From positions 372,001-436,000 of the forward strand of contig NZ_CP015118.1 in the NCBI RefSeq assembly GCF_002116905.1: 64,000 nt of DNA, written 5' to 3'. Positions 1 through 8,506 of this stretch are shown here, one piece after another. The notes under the pieces are model-generated. The model saw only the letters and a list, made by a program, of their open reading frames with translations, did no database searches and had not been told where the DNA came from. Origin of the DNA: Piscinibacter gummiphilus. Its GTDB lineage: Bacteria > Pseudomonadota > Gammaproteobacteria > Burkholderiales > Burkholderiaceae_C. A program made the translations under genes and the position numbers. Position 1 is the stretch's first letter, and each line of letters starts with the position of its first letter.

Positions 1-635
1 TCCTTCACCAGCGCGGCATAGCGGCCGTTGGCGCGCAGCGCCGCGTAGCGGGCCTGGGCGGCCTGGTAGCCCGGCAGGTCGCCACTCGACACACCTTCGC
101 CGCGGTCGTACTCGTCGAGTCCGGCTTCGCGGTAGATCTGCAGGTCCGCCAGCACTTCGGCGCGGGTGAGCGGGCGGGCCTGCATCATGTCGTTCATCGC
201 GAGGGCGTCGTAGCGGGCGCGCGCCTGCTGCAGCGCGCGCGTCTCGATGCTGTCGTCGCCGTCGCGCTGCCCGAACGCCGCCAGGCCGGACGCTTCATAG
301 CGCTTCAGGTCGGCGACGACCTCGGCGCGGGACAGCATGCGACCCGAGGTCGGGTCGATCATCACGTGCCGCAGCGCCAGGTAGCGTGCGCGTGCGGCCT
401 CCCAGGCGGGCGTGCCGACGCGCGACTGGGTGTCGTCGCTCTCCAGGTCGGCGAGGCCGGAAGCCCGGTAGGCGTCGAAGTCCTGGCGGACCTCGGCGCG
501 CGTGAGCGGGGCGGCGGCTGCGGGCTCGTCGGCCAGCGCGACGGACACGAAGCCGGCGAGCAGCGCGAAGCCCAGGGTGCTCGCGAGCAGGAACTGCTGC
601 GGCATGGAGCGGGAAGGAATGTGCGGTGTGGTCAT
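1..635 (-). CDS. Exported DUF4148-type repeat protein, C-terminus cut by window edge
   Basis: The frame opens at ATG 635, behind AAGGAG eight bases upstream, and runs off the left edge, so 211 residues are visible and the C-terminus is missing. A signal peptide (about residues 1-36, hydrophobic core LLASTLGFALLAGFVSVALA) precedes three copies, about 60 residues apart, of a motif of the form L[TS]RAEV..D...Y..[AS]GL. This is the DUF4148 motif, common in small exported proteins of Burkholderiales; most have one copy. Each unit also carries a second helix ending in ARY.AL. The function is unknown, and a periplasmic role is inferred from the signal. It stands alone, with a symmetric site upstream at 789-804. 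Confidence 0.8.
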   Translation of the reverse strand, partial: MTTPHIPSRSMPQQFLLASTLGFALLAGFVSVALADEPAAAAPLTRAEVRQDFDAYRASGLADLESDDTQSRVGTPAWEAARARYLALRHVMIDPTSGRMLSRAEVVADLKRYEASGLAAFGQRDGDDSIETRALQQARARYDALAMNDMMQARPLTRAEVLADLQIYREAGLDEYDRGEGVSSGDLPGYQAAQARYAALRANGRYAALVK

Positions 636-784
636 GGTGGAACTCCTTGGGGTCAGGGGGGCCCGCCGGCAGGGTCGCCGCCGGGCTGGCGGATCGCGGC
701 AATCAGCCCCTTCGAGGCCCTGTCCGCGATGGCATCCATCTGACCAAAGAAGGCCTCGCCGGCCCATCAGACCAAGCGTCGGCC

Positions 785-813
785 GGGTCCATACGACCGT
801 ATGGCCCGGACCC
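785..813. promoter_or_regulatory. Nested inverted repeat, candidate operator
   Basis: CCATACG-AC-CGTATGG (789-804) is a perfect 7-2-7 dyad, nested inside GGGTCC (785-790) and GGACCC (808-813). It lies in the 231-bp gap between the stop of the large sensor kinase (867) and the start of the DUF4148 gene (635), so it most likely controls the latter. The rest of the gap shows no gene. The binding protein is unknown. Confidence 0.45.
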
Positions 814-866
814 TCCGCGCGATGGCAACGCGCGAACCCCCGAGGGGTCACACCTGTACGAACCGC

Positions 867-3800
867 TCATCGGTGCGCTGCGACGGGACGGGCGGAAGCG
901 AGCGGGTCGCTCGTGGCGGGGCCGGGCCCGTCCACTTCGGAGGGGATCCGGAAGGTCACGCGGGTGCCCCCTTCGCATCGGGCAACGAAGGTCAGCGTGC
1001 CGCCATGCGCGTCGGCGATGGACTTGCAGATGGCCAGCCCCATGCCCATGCCGGCACGCTTGGTCGTGAAGAACGGCTCCATCAGCCGAAGTGCCGCTTC
1101 GGCGGAGAGGCCCGAACCGCAGTCCTCGACCACGACCTCGACGAAACCTTGCCCGGCGTCCCGCCAGGACAGGAGGAGATCGCGCGTGCCGGCAGGCCGG
1201 TTCGCCATCGACTCGGCCCCGTTCATCAGCAGGTTGACGACGACCTGCTGGAGCTGGATCCGGTCTCCGCGGACGCGGCACGCCGCCTGCGGCCCGTCGA
1301 TCGCCAGCGAGGCGCCCAGGTCCGCCAGCGCGCCGGTCGTCAGGCTCGCGCATTCACGCAGGGCGTCGACCAGATCGATGTCCGAGAATTCCGGCTCGGC
1401 TTTCCGTGCCATCGCACGCAGCCCCTGGATGATGCTTTTCGCCCGCTTCGCGCTGAGGCCGACGTGCGTGATCATGGCCCGCGCCTCGTCGATCTCCGGC
1501 TCGGCACGGTCGAGCCAGCGGCCGGCCGCGCTGGCCGACGTGTCGATGGCACTGAGCGGCTGGCCGATCTCGTGGACGATGGATGCGACGAGTTCTCCCA
1601 TGGCCTTCAGCCGGCTCGAACGCTCCAGCTCGGCCAGTGCCGAGCGAAGCTGCTCCTCGGCGCCCATCCGCTGGCGGTGCTGCTCGATCAGCGCTTCGTA
1701 CAGCCGCATGTTCTCGAGTGCGAACGAGGCCTGGGAGGCGATCACGTCCAGGAGCTCCGCCTTGGCCGCCGTGAACACCCGGGGTGCCAGGTCGTTCTCC
1801 AGGTACAGGACCCCGACCAGCTTCGCATAGCGCATCATCGGCACGCACAGCAGCGAGCGGGGACGAGACCGGTTGACGTAGTCGTCCTGCGCGAGCGCCT
1901 GGACCGTGCGGACGTCGTCCACCTGCGTGGCCTGCTGCGTGCGTGCCACGGTGAGGGCCACCGTCATCGGCACGACGTCCGCGGAAAGCGCGACGGGCTC
2001 CTGTGTCACGACGATGCTGCGGCCTGCCGTGCGCGCGCGCGCGCGCACCTGCCAGACGCCCTCTCGCCACAGGGCCAGTGCACCATAGGACGCTCCCGTG
2101 TTCTCGAGCGCGGTGCGCATCGTGGTCTCGATGAGGCGCTCCGGCACCAGGTCGCTGGCGAGGGCGTTGGTGATGCGCAGCACGGCCTGCACATCGAGTT
2201 CCCGGAGCCCGCGCGCCGACGGGTCGGGCACATCGGCGTCGAGCAGGCCCGGAAATCGCAGCTGCAGTTGCCGGGCCTTGGCGGCGGCACCCCACCGCTG
2301 CCAGGTGGCCACGGCATGGCGCGCATAGGCTCGGGCCTCGATCTCGCGCCGGCGGCCCGCATGAAAGCCGGCGGCCAGCTCGGCGGCCAGGGCCTCGACC
2401 TGCGTGAAACCGTGCTCGCGGGCCTCGGACACCGCATCCGCGTAGTGCACGAGGGCCTCCGCATCGTTGCCCGTCACACGCGCCAGTTCCGCCCGCACGA
2501 GCGCATGCCGGGCGCCGAAGTTCTCCGGGCAGGTCGCGTCCCACTCGGCCAGCGCGGCGAGATGGCGGTGGAGCAGGGCCTGCTGATCGGGATCACGTGC
2601 CGGCAGGGCCAGCAGGGCGAGCGCACCGTAGTACGGCAGCTCCCCGAATTCGGCGAAGGACCGTGCCACCATCTTGCAGGCCTCGGCACGCCGGCCGGCC
2701 TCGAGCGCGCCCGGCAGGTCGCCGAAGAGCAGGTCGACTTGCAGGCGGTGCACCCAGTAGGCGAGGTCGACGAGCGTGGCTGGCGCGCCCTCGACGGGTT
2801 CGGCCATCACGTCGGCGTCGTACCGTCCGTCCTGAAGCTGGCCCAGCAATGCCCGCTGCGCCAGCAGCGCATCGACGACCAGAACGAAGTTGGCGTCGCG
2901 CGCGCGCGCCAGGGCCTGCTCCACCGTCTCGCGCACCTCTTCCAGCGACTCTCCCGCGAAGAGCATGCCCGTGGCCTGGTTCCTGCCGCAGTACAGCGCG
3001 AAGGTGTGATCACCCACGCGGTTGGCGATGTCGAAGGCCTTCACGATGTAGCCGCGGGCCTCTCGCGCCGGTGCGGTCCACGGAACCACGAAGGTGCCGT
3101 ACGTGTGATAGACCCGCGCCTGGTAGCGCCGCAGGCCCCGTTCGTCGACGAGGTGCAGTGCGAGCGCACCGAAGTCGCGGGCCTGCGCGTGGTCGCCGTA
3201 CCGCATGCCGACGATCTGGTTCATGCACACGTAGCCGTTGGCGGAGGCGTCGGTGTGCCCGTTCCGGATCGCCAGGTGCACCATGCGCACGAGCATCAGG
3301 TCGAGCAGGTTCTGGTCGGAGTACAGCGCCGGCGGCAACAGCTCGGCGAAGATGTCGACGATCGCCCGGCGCAGCGGGTCGGTGTCGATCGGCAGGTCTC
3401 GCAGCGCCTGGACCCCGTTCACGTCCAGCCAGTCCCGCAGTCGCAGGTACTCGTCCTGCACCTCGGTCTCGCCGGGGTGCGCGGGCACCTCGATGCCCGC
3501 CTTGGCGAGGAACCCGAGGCCGACATCGAGCGCCTGTTCGAACGCCCCGAGCGTGGTGTAGAGCGCCGCGCGCAGGCGGGCCAGATCGGCGCCGAACAGC
3601 CCGTCGCCGGCGCGGCGCTGAAGCGCCGAGAGCCGGTCTTCCGCGGCTTCGAGCGCGCCGGTCAGGAACTCCGCTTCGCCGCACAGCAGGGTGGCTTCCA
3701 TGGCGAGGGGAGAGGTGGTGTCGTCCGCGAGGCATTCGAGCGCGGAGCGGAAGAAGGTCAGCGCGGCATGGTGCGCCGTGGCCGCCCGCGCTCGCTTGCC

Positions 3801-5999
3801 GGCCTGCACCTGGAGGTCGGCGAACGCAAGCCGCTCTTCGCGCGCCTCGACCGCAGGCCGTGCGAGCCGCGCCTGAAGGGCTCTCGAGAAGACGGGCACC
3901 ACGTCGGCGTGCGCCTGCTGGCGCCGCACGATGCCGAGGTGCCAGGCGGCCCGTTCGGTTTCGGGGATGGACGCGTAGGCGGCGTCACGGAGGTGGTCGT
4001 GGGTGAAGGCCCACGCGTCGCCGTCGCGCTCGACGAACCCCGACGCGATGGCGGCGGCCAGCCGCACGGGCACGTCGGTGTCGTCTCCATCGGTGGCAAT
4101 GGCGAGATCGATCGTGGAGGCGCGGTCGCCGAGGCAGGCCAGTGCCCGCAACAGGCTGCGGGTCGTTGGCGGAAGGTCCTGGACGTCTCGCGCGAGCAGG
4201 TCACCGATGCCTGCCAGGTAGTCGTGGGCGGCGGCCGGCCCATCCTGCCAGGTCCAGCACCCGTGCAGCGGGTCGTAGGCGATCACGCGGTCGTTGACGA
4301 GGCGACCCAGCAGGCGCCGCATGAAGAACGGGTTGTGCCCCGTCCGCCGCGCGACCACGTCGACCAGCGGACCGAGTTCGCCTGGGTCCCGGCCGAACAT
4401 CTGGGCGAGGAGTTGGTGCGCGGATTCGGCGTCCAGGGGATGCAGCTTGATGTGCACCGCACGGGAGGTTCGATACAGCGGGGTCGCGCACACGGGATGC
4501 TCGTCCGGTGCGCCGGTCGAACGCAGCGACCCCAGCAGCAGGAGCGGCACCTGGGCATGATCGGACAGCAGACGTTCGAGCACGTGGACCGTTTCGACGT
4601 CGGCCCACTGGAGGTCGTCGAGCAGGAGCACCAGCGGCCGTTCGGGCACCGCGAAGCAGGTGATCAGGCGCGCCATGGCCCGCTGCACGATCTCGCGCTC
4701 GAACCCGCGCGAAGCCTCCACCGGAGCGATGGACGCCGGCACCTGCGGCGAGGCGGCTCCCAGGATCGCGCCGAGGCTCGGCAGGAGCCGGACCAGCGTG
4801 GAGACGGCATCGCGTGCCGCATGGGAGAGCCGCTCCCGCCACGTGTCGAACGCCGCATCGGGACTGCCCAGCACCATCTGGAGCAGAGGCTCCAGGGCCT
4901 GGGCAAGCACATGGAACGGTTGACCGCCCCGATCGGAAGAAGCCTTGCCCGTCGCCACGCGGGGGGCGGCGGTGGACGTCGCCATGCGTGCCACCGCTTC
5001 CCGCAGCAGGGCCGACTTGCCCAGGCCGGGCAGGCCCGACACCCAGCAGATCCCCATGCCGGCGCCGGACTGCACCTCGGCATGCACACTGAGGAGCTGC
5101 GCCAGCTCGCGGTCGCGGCCCACGAACACGGAGAGATCCTGGGAGCCTCCCGCGATGGCCGCCCCCGCGTCCAGCGGAAAGGCGGGGATGAGGCCATCGC
5201 GCTGGAACAGCGCTTCGCTGGCGCGCAGGTCGGTCAGCAGGCCGGCCGAATCCGCGTACCGCCGTTCCGGCGCCTTCTCCAGCAGCCGGAGCACCAGCCG
5301 TGACAGCTGCTCGGGCACCTCGGGTCGCAAGCGGTGGAGAGGCTCGGGGGCGAGGGTGGCGTGGGCGTGAAGGCGTGCCGTCGTGTCGCCCTCGTTGAAC
5401 GGCGGCACGCCGACGAGCAGCTCGTGGAAGATGCAACCGAGGGAATACAGATCCGCTCGCACATCGATCCGGCGGTTCATGCGCGACCCGAGCTCCGGCG
5501 CCAGGTAGTCGATGTCTGCGGCCTCCCAGGCCATCGAGTCGACGATCACCCGGTGCGTGGCGTCGTCGCCCAGGCGCAGCGCGCAGCCGAACCCCGTGAG
5601 CATCACGCGGCCCGTGTCTTCGTGCACGAGGATGCGATCGGGCGCCAGGGCGCAATGAACCAGACCCGCGGCATGCATCCGCAGGGTGGCGGCGGTCAAT
5701 GCAACGGCCAGTGCGAGGAAGCGCCCGGGCGCCAGCGGCCCGGCGTCGCGCTCACGCAGCGGCACGGCTCCGGTGTCCCGCAACAGCAACCGGGTGTCGC
5801 CGTTCCGGGACACGAGTTCCAGCGGCATGACCGCCCAATCGTCGTGCAGCGCCACGCGCAGGTCGTACTCGTGTTGCAGCGCCGAGGGTGGAGTTCCGCC
5901 CTCGCTGCCCGCTGTTCGAACGAGCACGGACACCCCATCGGAGGTGAAGCCGCGGCGCAGGCGCTCCCCTGGACGGGGTGACTCGGGACAGGCTGACAT
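867..5999 (-). CDS. Giant hybrid sensor: degenerate Ser/Thr kinase - AAA/TPR ATPase - GAF - histidine kinase
   Basis: 1710 residues. The order is a protein-kinase-like lobe (about 15-270), an AAA_16 ATPase with Walker A GLPGLGKSALL (near 320) and Walker B LLLLDDLQWAD, a long helical TPR-like region (about 640-1270), a GAF domain (about 1290-1440), then HisKA (H-box VHEIGQPL, His near 1474) and HATPase_c with N-box NLLMNGAESM, EDCGSGL and the GMGMGLAI lid. The family is the MalT/STAND-like 'trifunctional kinase/ATPase/histidine kinase' group. The histidine-kinase half is intact. The N-terminal kinase lacks key residues: HRDxKPxN reads HCALAPDR, DFG reads GFG, and no glycine loop is visible, so it is probably a pseudokinase. 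There is no transmembrane segment, so it is cytoplasmic. No cognate response regulator is adjacent; the nearest is the atypical one at 7674. Confidence 0.9.
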   Translation of the reverse strand: MSACPESPRPGERLRRGFTSDGVSVLVRTAGSEGGTPPSALQHEYDLRVALHDDWAVMPLELVSRNGDTRLLLRDTGAVPLRERDAGPLAPGRFLALAVALTAATLRMHAAGLVHCALAPDRILVHEDTGRVMLTGFGCALRLGDDATHRVIVDSMAWEAADIDYLAPELGSRMNRRIDVRADLYSLGCIFHELLVGVPPFNEGDTTARLHAHATLAPEPLHRLRPEVPEQLSRLVLRLLEKAPERRYADSAGLLTDLRASEALFQRDGLIPAFPLDAGAAIAGGSQDLSVFVGRDRELAQLLSVHAEVQSGAGMGICWVSGLPGLGKSALLREAVARMATSTAAPRVATGKASSDRGGQPFHVLAQALEPLLQMVLGSPDAAFDTWRERLSHAARDAVSTLVRLLPSLGAILGAASPQVPASIAPVEASRGFEREIVQRAMARLITCFAVPERPLVLLLDDLQWADVETVHVLERLLSDHAQVPLLLLGSLRSTGAPDEHPVCATPLYRTSRAVHIKLHPLDAESAHQLLAQMFGRDPGELGPLVDVVARRTGHNPFFMRRLLGRLVNDRVIAYDPLHGCWTWQDGPAAAHDYLAGIGDLLARDVQDLPPTTRSLLRALACLGDRASTIDLAIATDGDDTDVPVRLAAAIASGFVERDGDAWAFTHDHLRDAAYASIPETERAAWHLGIVRRQQAHADVVPVFSRALQARLARPAVEAREERLAFADLQVQAGKRARAATAHHAALTFFRSALECLADDTTSPLAMEATLLCGEAEFLTGALEAAEDRLSALQRRAGDGLFGADLARLRAALYTTLGAFEQALDVGLGFLAKAGIEVPAHPGETEVQDEYLRLRDWLDVNGVQALRDLPIDTDPLRRAIVDIFAELLPPALYSDQNLLDLMLVRMVHLAIRNGHTDASANGYVCMNQIVGMRYGDHAQARDFGALALHLVDERGLRRYQARVYHTYGTFVVPWTAPAREARGYIVKAFDIANRVGDHTFALYCGRNQATGMLFAGESLEEVRETVEQALARARDANFVLVVDALLAQRALLGQLQDGRYDADVMAEPVEGAPATLVDLAYWVHRLQVDLLFGDLPGALEAGRRAEACKMVARSFAEFGELPYYGALALLALPARDPDQQALLHRHLAALAEWDATCPENFGARHALVRAELARVTGNDAEALVHYADAVSEAREHGFTQVEALAAELAAGFHAGRRREIEARAYARHAVATWQRWGAAAKARQLQLRFPGLLDADVPDPSARGLRELDVQAVLRITNALASDLVPERLIETTMRTALENTGASYGALALWREGVWQVRARARTAGRSIVVTQEPVALSADVVPMTVALTVARTQQATQVDDVRTVQALAQDDYVNRSRPRSLLCVPMMRYAKLVGVLYLENDLAPRVFTAAKAELLDVIASQASFALENMRLYEALIEQHRQRMGAEEQLRSALAELERSSRLKAMGELVASIVHEIGQPLSAIDTSASAAGRWLDRAEPEIDEARAMITHVGLSAKRAKSIIQGLRAMARKAEPEFSDIDLVDALRECASLTTGALADLGASLAIDGPQAACRVRGDRIQLQQVVVNLLMNGAESMANRPAGTRDLLLSWRDAGQGFVEVVVEDCGSGLSAEAALRLMEPFFTTKRAGMGMGLAICKSIADAHGGTLTFVARCEGGTRVTFRIPSEVDGPGPATSDPLASARPVAAHR

Positions 6000-6012
6000 G
6001 GGCAGTCGAATC

Positions 6013-6045
6013 TTCGTTTGATGTAGGGAACACTACATGAACGAA
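6013..6045. promoter_or_regulatory. Extended inverted repeat upstream of the sensor kinase gene
   Basis: TTCGTT-tg-ATGTAG-ggaaca-CTACAT-g-AACGAA: two nested arms, ATGTAG/CTACAT (6021-6026, 6033-6038) and TTCGTT/AACGAA (6013-6018, 6040-6045). The centre lies 30 bases upstream of the sensor kinase start (5999, minus strand), where an operator or activator site for this gene would be expected. No known family consensus is recognised. Confidence 0.5.
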
Positions 6046-6103
6046 TCATACGCGATGCGTGTCGCCCGGTGCAAGCGGCGCACGTTCTGGTCTCTGTTCC
6101 GGA

Positions 6104-6144
6104 AAAGCGCGAGGGCCTCCAGCAGGAACTGCTGAAGGCCCTCG
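6104..6144 (-). terminator. Strong stem-loop, probable terminator of the epoxide hydrolase gene
   Basis: CGAGGGCCT-c-CAGCAG (6110-6125), loop GAA, CTGCTG-a-AGGCCCTCG (6129-6144): fifteen pairs with one mismatch. It is followed on the minus strand by GCGCTTTTCC, a short T run. It lies 33 bases past the stop of the epoxide hydrolase gene. Confidence 0.65.
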
Positions 6145-6176
6145 TGGAGAGCATGCGGCGCCGATGCGGCGGCTTC

Positions 6177-7547
6177 TCAGTCGCGGGACGGACGTTCGCG
6201 CACGGGTTTGAACGCGGCTCTCATCTCGCTGGCGAACAGCTCGGGCTGCTCCCAGGCGGCGAAGTGCCCACCCTTCGCGACTTCGTTGAAGTAGCAGAGC
6301 GTGGGGTAGGCGCGCTGTGTCCAGCTCTTCGGCGCACGGTAGATCTCGTGGGGAAACACCGTGACCGCCACCGGAATGGTGATCTCGGTGGTCTTCTGTG
6401 CCGCCGAACTGAAGTTGTTGTTGTTGTTCTCCCAGTAGAAGCGGCTGGCCGAGGCGCCGGTGTCGGTGAGCCAGTACAACGTGATGTTGTCGAGAATGCC
6501 GTCGCGTGTCAGCACGCGCTCGGGGTCACCATCGCTGTCGGTCCACTCGTAGATCTTTTCGTACAGGAACGCCGCGAGGGTGGCCGGCGAGTCGCACAAC
6601 CCGTACCCGATCGTCTGGGGCCGCGTCACCATCAAGGCGCCATACGCCGCGTTGCGGGCGAAGAACCTGGCCAGCGTCTCGAACGCGAGGCGCTCGGACT
6701 CGGACAGCCCGGGCGGTGGCGGGTCGCCCGCGTTGATCCCTCGGACATGCTCCGCGGGAACGGTGGGCGGCATGTTCACGTGAATGGCCAGGAGGCCGGG
6801 GGGCTTCTGCCGGGCCATCGCGTCCGAGATCACCGAGCCGTGATCGCCGCCCTGTGCGACGTAGCGCTCGTGGCCGAGGCGCTTCATAAGCACGTCCCAG
6901 GCGCGCCCGATCCGCTCCGGACCCCATCCCGGTTCGCGTGGCTTGCCCGAGAAGCCATAGCCGGGGATCGAGGGGATGACCACGTCGAAGGCGTCCTCGG
7001 CCCGGCCGCCGTGAGCTTCGGGATGGGTGAGCGGGCCGATCGTGCCGACCATTTCCAGGATGGAGCCCGGCCAGCCGTGGGTCATGAGCAGCGGCAGTGC
7101 GTTGGCGTTGCCCGAACGGACGTGAATGAAATGGATGTCCACCCCGTCGATCTGGGTGATGAACTGCGGCAGGGCGTTCAGGCGTTTCTCCAGCTTGCGC
7201 CAGTCGTAGGCTGTCGCCCAGTGCGCGCACAAGGCCTGCAGCCGCGCCAGTTGCACGCCCTGCGAGGTGTCGGCCACCGTCTCGCGGTCAGGCCAGCGCG
7301 TGGCAACGAGACGTCGCCGCAGGTCGGTGAGTGCAGCCTCCGGAACGCGGATGCGGAATTCTCGAACCCGCTCGTCGCCGAGCGCGACGGAGGTGGCGCC
7401 CGAGGGGTTCGCAGCGCCGACGCCGTCGCTCTGGGCCGCGTGTGTGCCGGACGAGAGCTGCAGCAGGCCGAGGCCAGCGCCGCCGATGGCGGCGGAGCGG
7501 GCCAGGAACTGGCGCCGAGGAGGTGGTGCGGTGGGGAAGTCGGACAT
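6177..7547 (-). CDS. Exported epoxide hydrolase (EHN / alpha-beta hydrolase)
   Basis: 456 residues; ATG 7547 has GGAGAG just upstream. A Tat-type signal (PPRRQFLARSAAIGGAGLGLLQL, residues about 9-31) predicts folded export. An EHN domain (about 55-165, with the WPDRE-type motif) precedes an alpha/beta hydrolase fold. The oxyanion loop is HGWPGSI, the nucleophile region GGDHGSVISD, and the catalytic His is in KGGHFAAWEQPELFA near the C-terminus, as in microsomal-type epoxide hydrolases. The expected reaction is hydrolysis of an epoxide to a diol; the substrate cannot be told. It stands alone between its terminator (6104-6144) and a LuxR-type regulator gene whose product may control it. Confidence 0.88.
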   Translation of the reverse strand: MSDFPTAPPPRRQFLARSAAIGGAGLGLLQLSSGTHAAQSDGVGAANPSGATSVALGDERVREFRIRVPEAALTDLRRRLVATRWPDRETVADTSQGVQLARLQALCAHWATAYDWRKLEKRLNALPQFITQIDGVDIHFIHVRSGNANALPLLMTHGWPGSILEMVGTIGPLTHPEAHGGRAEDAFDVVIPSIPGYGFSGKPREPGWGPERIGRAWDVLMKRLGHERYVAQGGDHGSVISDAMARQKPPGLLAIHVNMPPTVPAEHVRGINAGDPPPPGLSESERLAFETLARFFARNAAYGALMVTRPQTIGYGLCDSPATLAAFLYEKIYEWTDSDGDPERVLTRDGILDNITLYWLTDTGASASRFYWENNNNNFSSAAQKTTEITIPVAVTVFPHEIYRAPKSWTQRAYPTLCYFNEVAKGGHFAAWEQPELFASEMRAAFKPVRERPSRD

Positions 7548-7664
7548 GTTCTCTCCTGTGGGGATGGGTGACTGCGTACCGGCCTGCTGCGGGCCGTTGC
7601 ACAGGAAGAGATGACATCAGAACGGGGGCCGGTCGAACATCCAGCGGACGTCTCGTGTGCTCCT

Positions 7665-7672
7665 ACCTAGGT
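7665..7672. promoter_or_regulatory. ACCTAGGT palindrome upstream of the epoxide hydrolase gene
   Basis: A perfect 8-bp palindrome in the 126-bp gap between the epoxide hydrolase start (7547) and the response regulator stop (7674). LuxR/NarL-type regulators often bind short symmetric sites of this size, and one is encoded next door. The link is positional inference only. Confidence 0.3.
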
Positions 7673-7673
7673 G

Positions 7674-8360
7674 TTACCCAGCGATGCGGACGCAGGCTTC
7701 CGTTCGCGGCACGCCTCGCGGCACCATGTGCGGCACGTCGGCGATGTCGCCGGCCAGCAGGCCCCGCCGCTGCGCGACATGGGCGGCCTCCGTGCGCGTT
7801 CGGGCATTCAGCTTTTCGAGGATCGCCTTCACGTGGGTCTTGACCGTGGCCACCGCGGTGCCGAGTTCGTTGGCCACCATTTTGTTGCTCCAGCCCGCTG
7901 CGACGAAGTGCAGCACTTCGGCCTCGCGGCCGGTGAGGGACTGGAAACACAGGTGTTCGGCTGCACGCATGGCAGCTGCCTGCGTCAGGTACCGCTGGCC
8001 ACGGGACAGCGCCGTCACGCCGTCGACGAGGTCGTCGAGCGCGCTGCCGAGCAGCAGGTAGCCCTGCACGCCGCGCGACAGGGCGTGCCGGACGTCGGTC
8101 TCGCCATCGCGGTGGGTCACGATCATGACCCGCGGTGGACGGCCGACGTGGCGGGTCGCTGCGGCGAAGGCCACGCCATTCTCGTGGTCGGCGACCACCA
8201 CGTCCGCGGCGCCCGTCGTGGCGAGGGTGTCGTCCGTGCGGACGCTGAAGCGACCGTCGTCGCGCAGCGCCGCCACGATCCCGAGATGCAGCAGGGGATC
8301 GCGATGGCGCACCACGACGGTGATCGCAGGTTGGAGAGATGCGTTGAGGGTGGATGCCAC
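7674..8360 (-). CDS. LuxR/NarL-type response regulator with atypical receiver
   Basis: 228 residues from GTG 8360, chosen because CAGGAG lies 8 bases upstream; the frame stays open further upstream without a good site. The receiver (about 12-125) keeps the phospho-acceptor Asp in VVVADHENG, but the usual acidic pair reads RHRD and the conserved Lys (GYLLK) is Leu (GYLLLGS). Phosphorylation may therefore be weak or absent. The LuxR HTH (about 150-210) is canonical: LTGREAEVLHFVAAGWSNK, then TVKTHVKAILEKL. It is a DNA-binding regulator, possibly of the epoxide hydrolase gene downstream or paired with the giant sensor kinase; both links are inferred from position. Confidence 0.85.
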   Translation of the reverse strand: MASTLNASLQPAITVVVRHRDPLLHLGIVAALRDDGRFSVRTDDTLATTGAADVVVADHENGVAFAAATRHVGRPPRVMIVTHRDGETDVRHALSRGVQGYLLLGSALDDLVDGVTALSRGQRYLTQAAAMRAAEHLCFQSLTGREAEVLHFVAAGWSNKMVANELGTAVATVKTHVKAILEKLNARTRTEAAHVAQRRGLLAGDIADVPHMVPRGVPRTEACVRIAG

Positions 8361-8375
8361 GATGTGCTCCTGCGG

Positions 8376-8397
8376 GTGGAGTTGAAGGTCACTCCAC
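8376..8397. promoter_or_regulatory. Inverted repeat before the response regulator gene
   Basis: GTGGAGT (8376-8382), 8-base spacer, ACTCCAC (8391-8397), 16-37 bases upstream of the GTG start. It may be an autoregulatory operator or a 5'-leader hairpin close to the ribosome site. Confidence 0.35.
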
Positions 8398-8461
8398 GAT
8401 AGGAGGTCGTGCCCGCGGCGCCCATCACGCCTTCGTATAGGTCGCCTGCATCCTGCGGGCG

Positions 8462-8499
8462 GCGGCACGGGCCTTCCGGATCCGGAAGGCCCGTGCCGC
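8462..8499. terminator. 38-bp perfect palindrome, likely terminator of the DapA-family gene
   Basis: The arms GCGGCACGGGCCTTCCGGA (8462-8480) and its exact complement (8481-8499) meet with no spacer, centred on TCCGGATCCGGA. It starts 8 bases past the stop of the minus-strand DapA-family gene, so a terminator or 3'-end stabilising hairpin is likely. No U tract follows in either direction. Confidence 0.6.
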
Positions 8500-8506
8500 G
8501 GGTTCC

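Noticed and set aside
801..5303. 1500-residue plus-strand open frame antisense to the sensor kinase gene
   Set aside because: Low-complexity Arg/Gly/His-rich translation with no domain; a usual shadow in very GC-rich DNA. The minus strand encodes recognisable kinase, GAF and ATPase domains.
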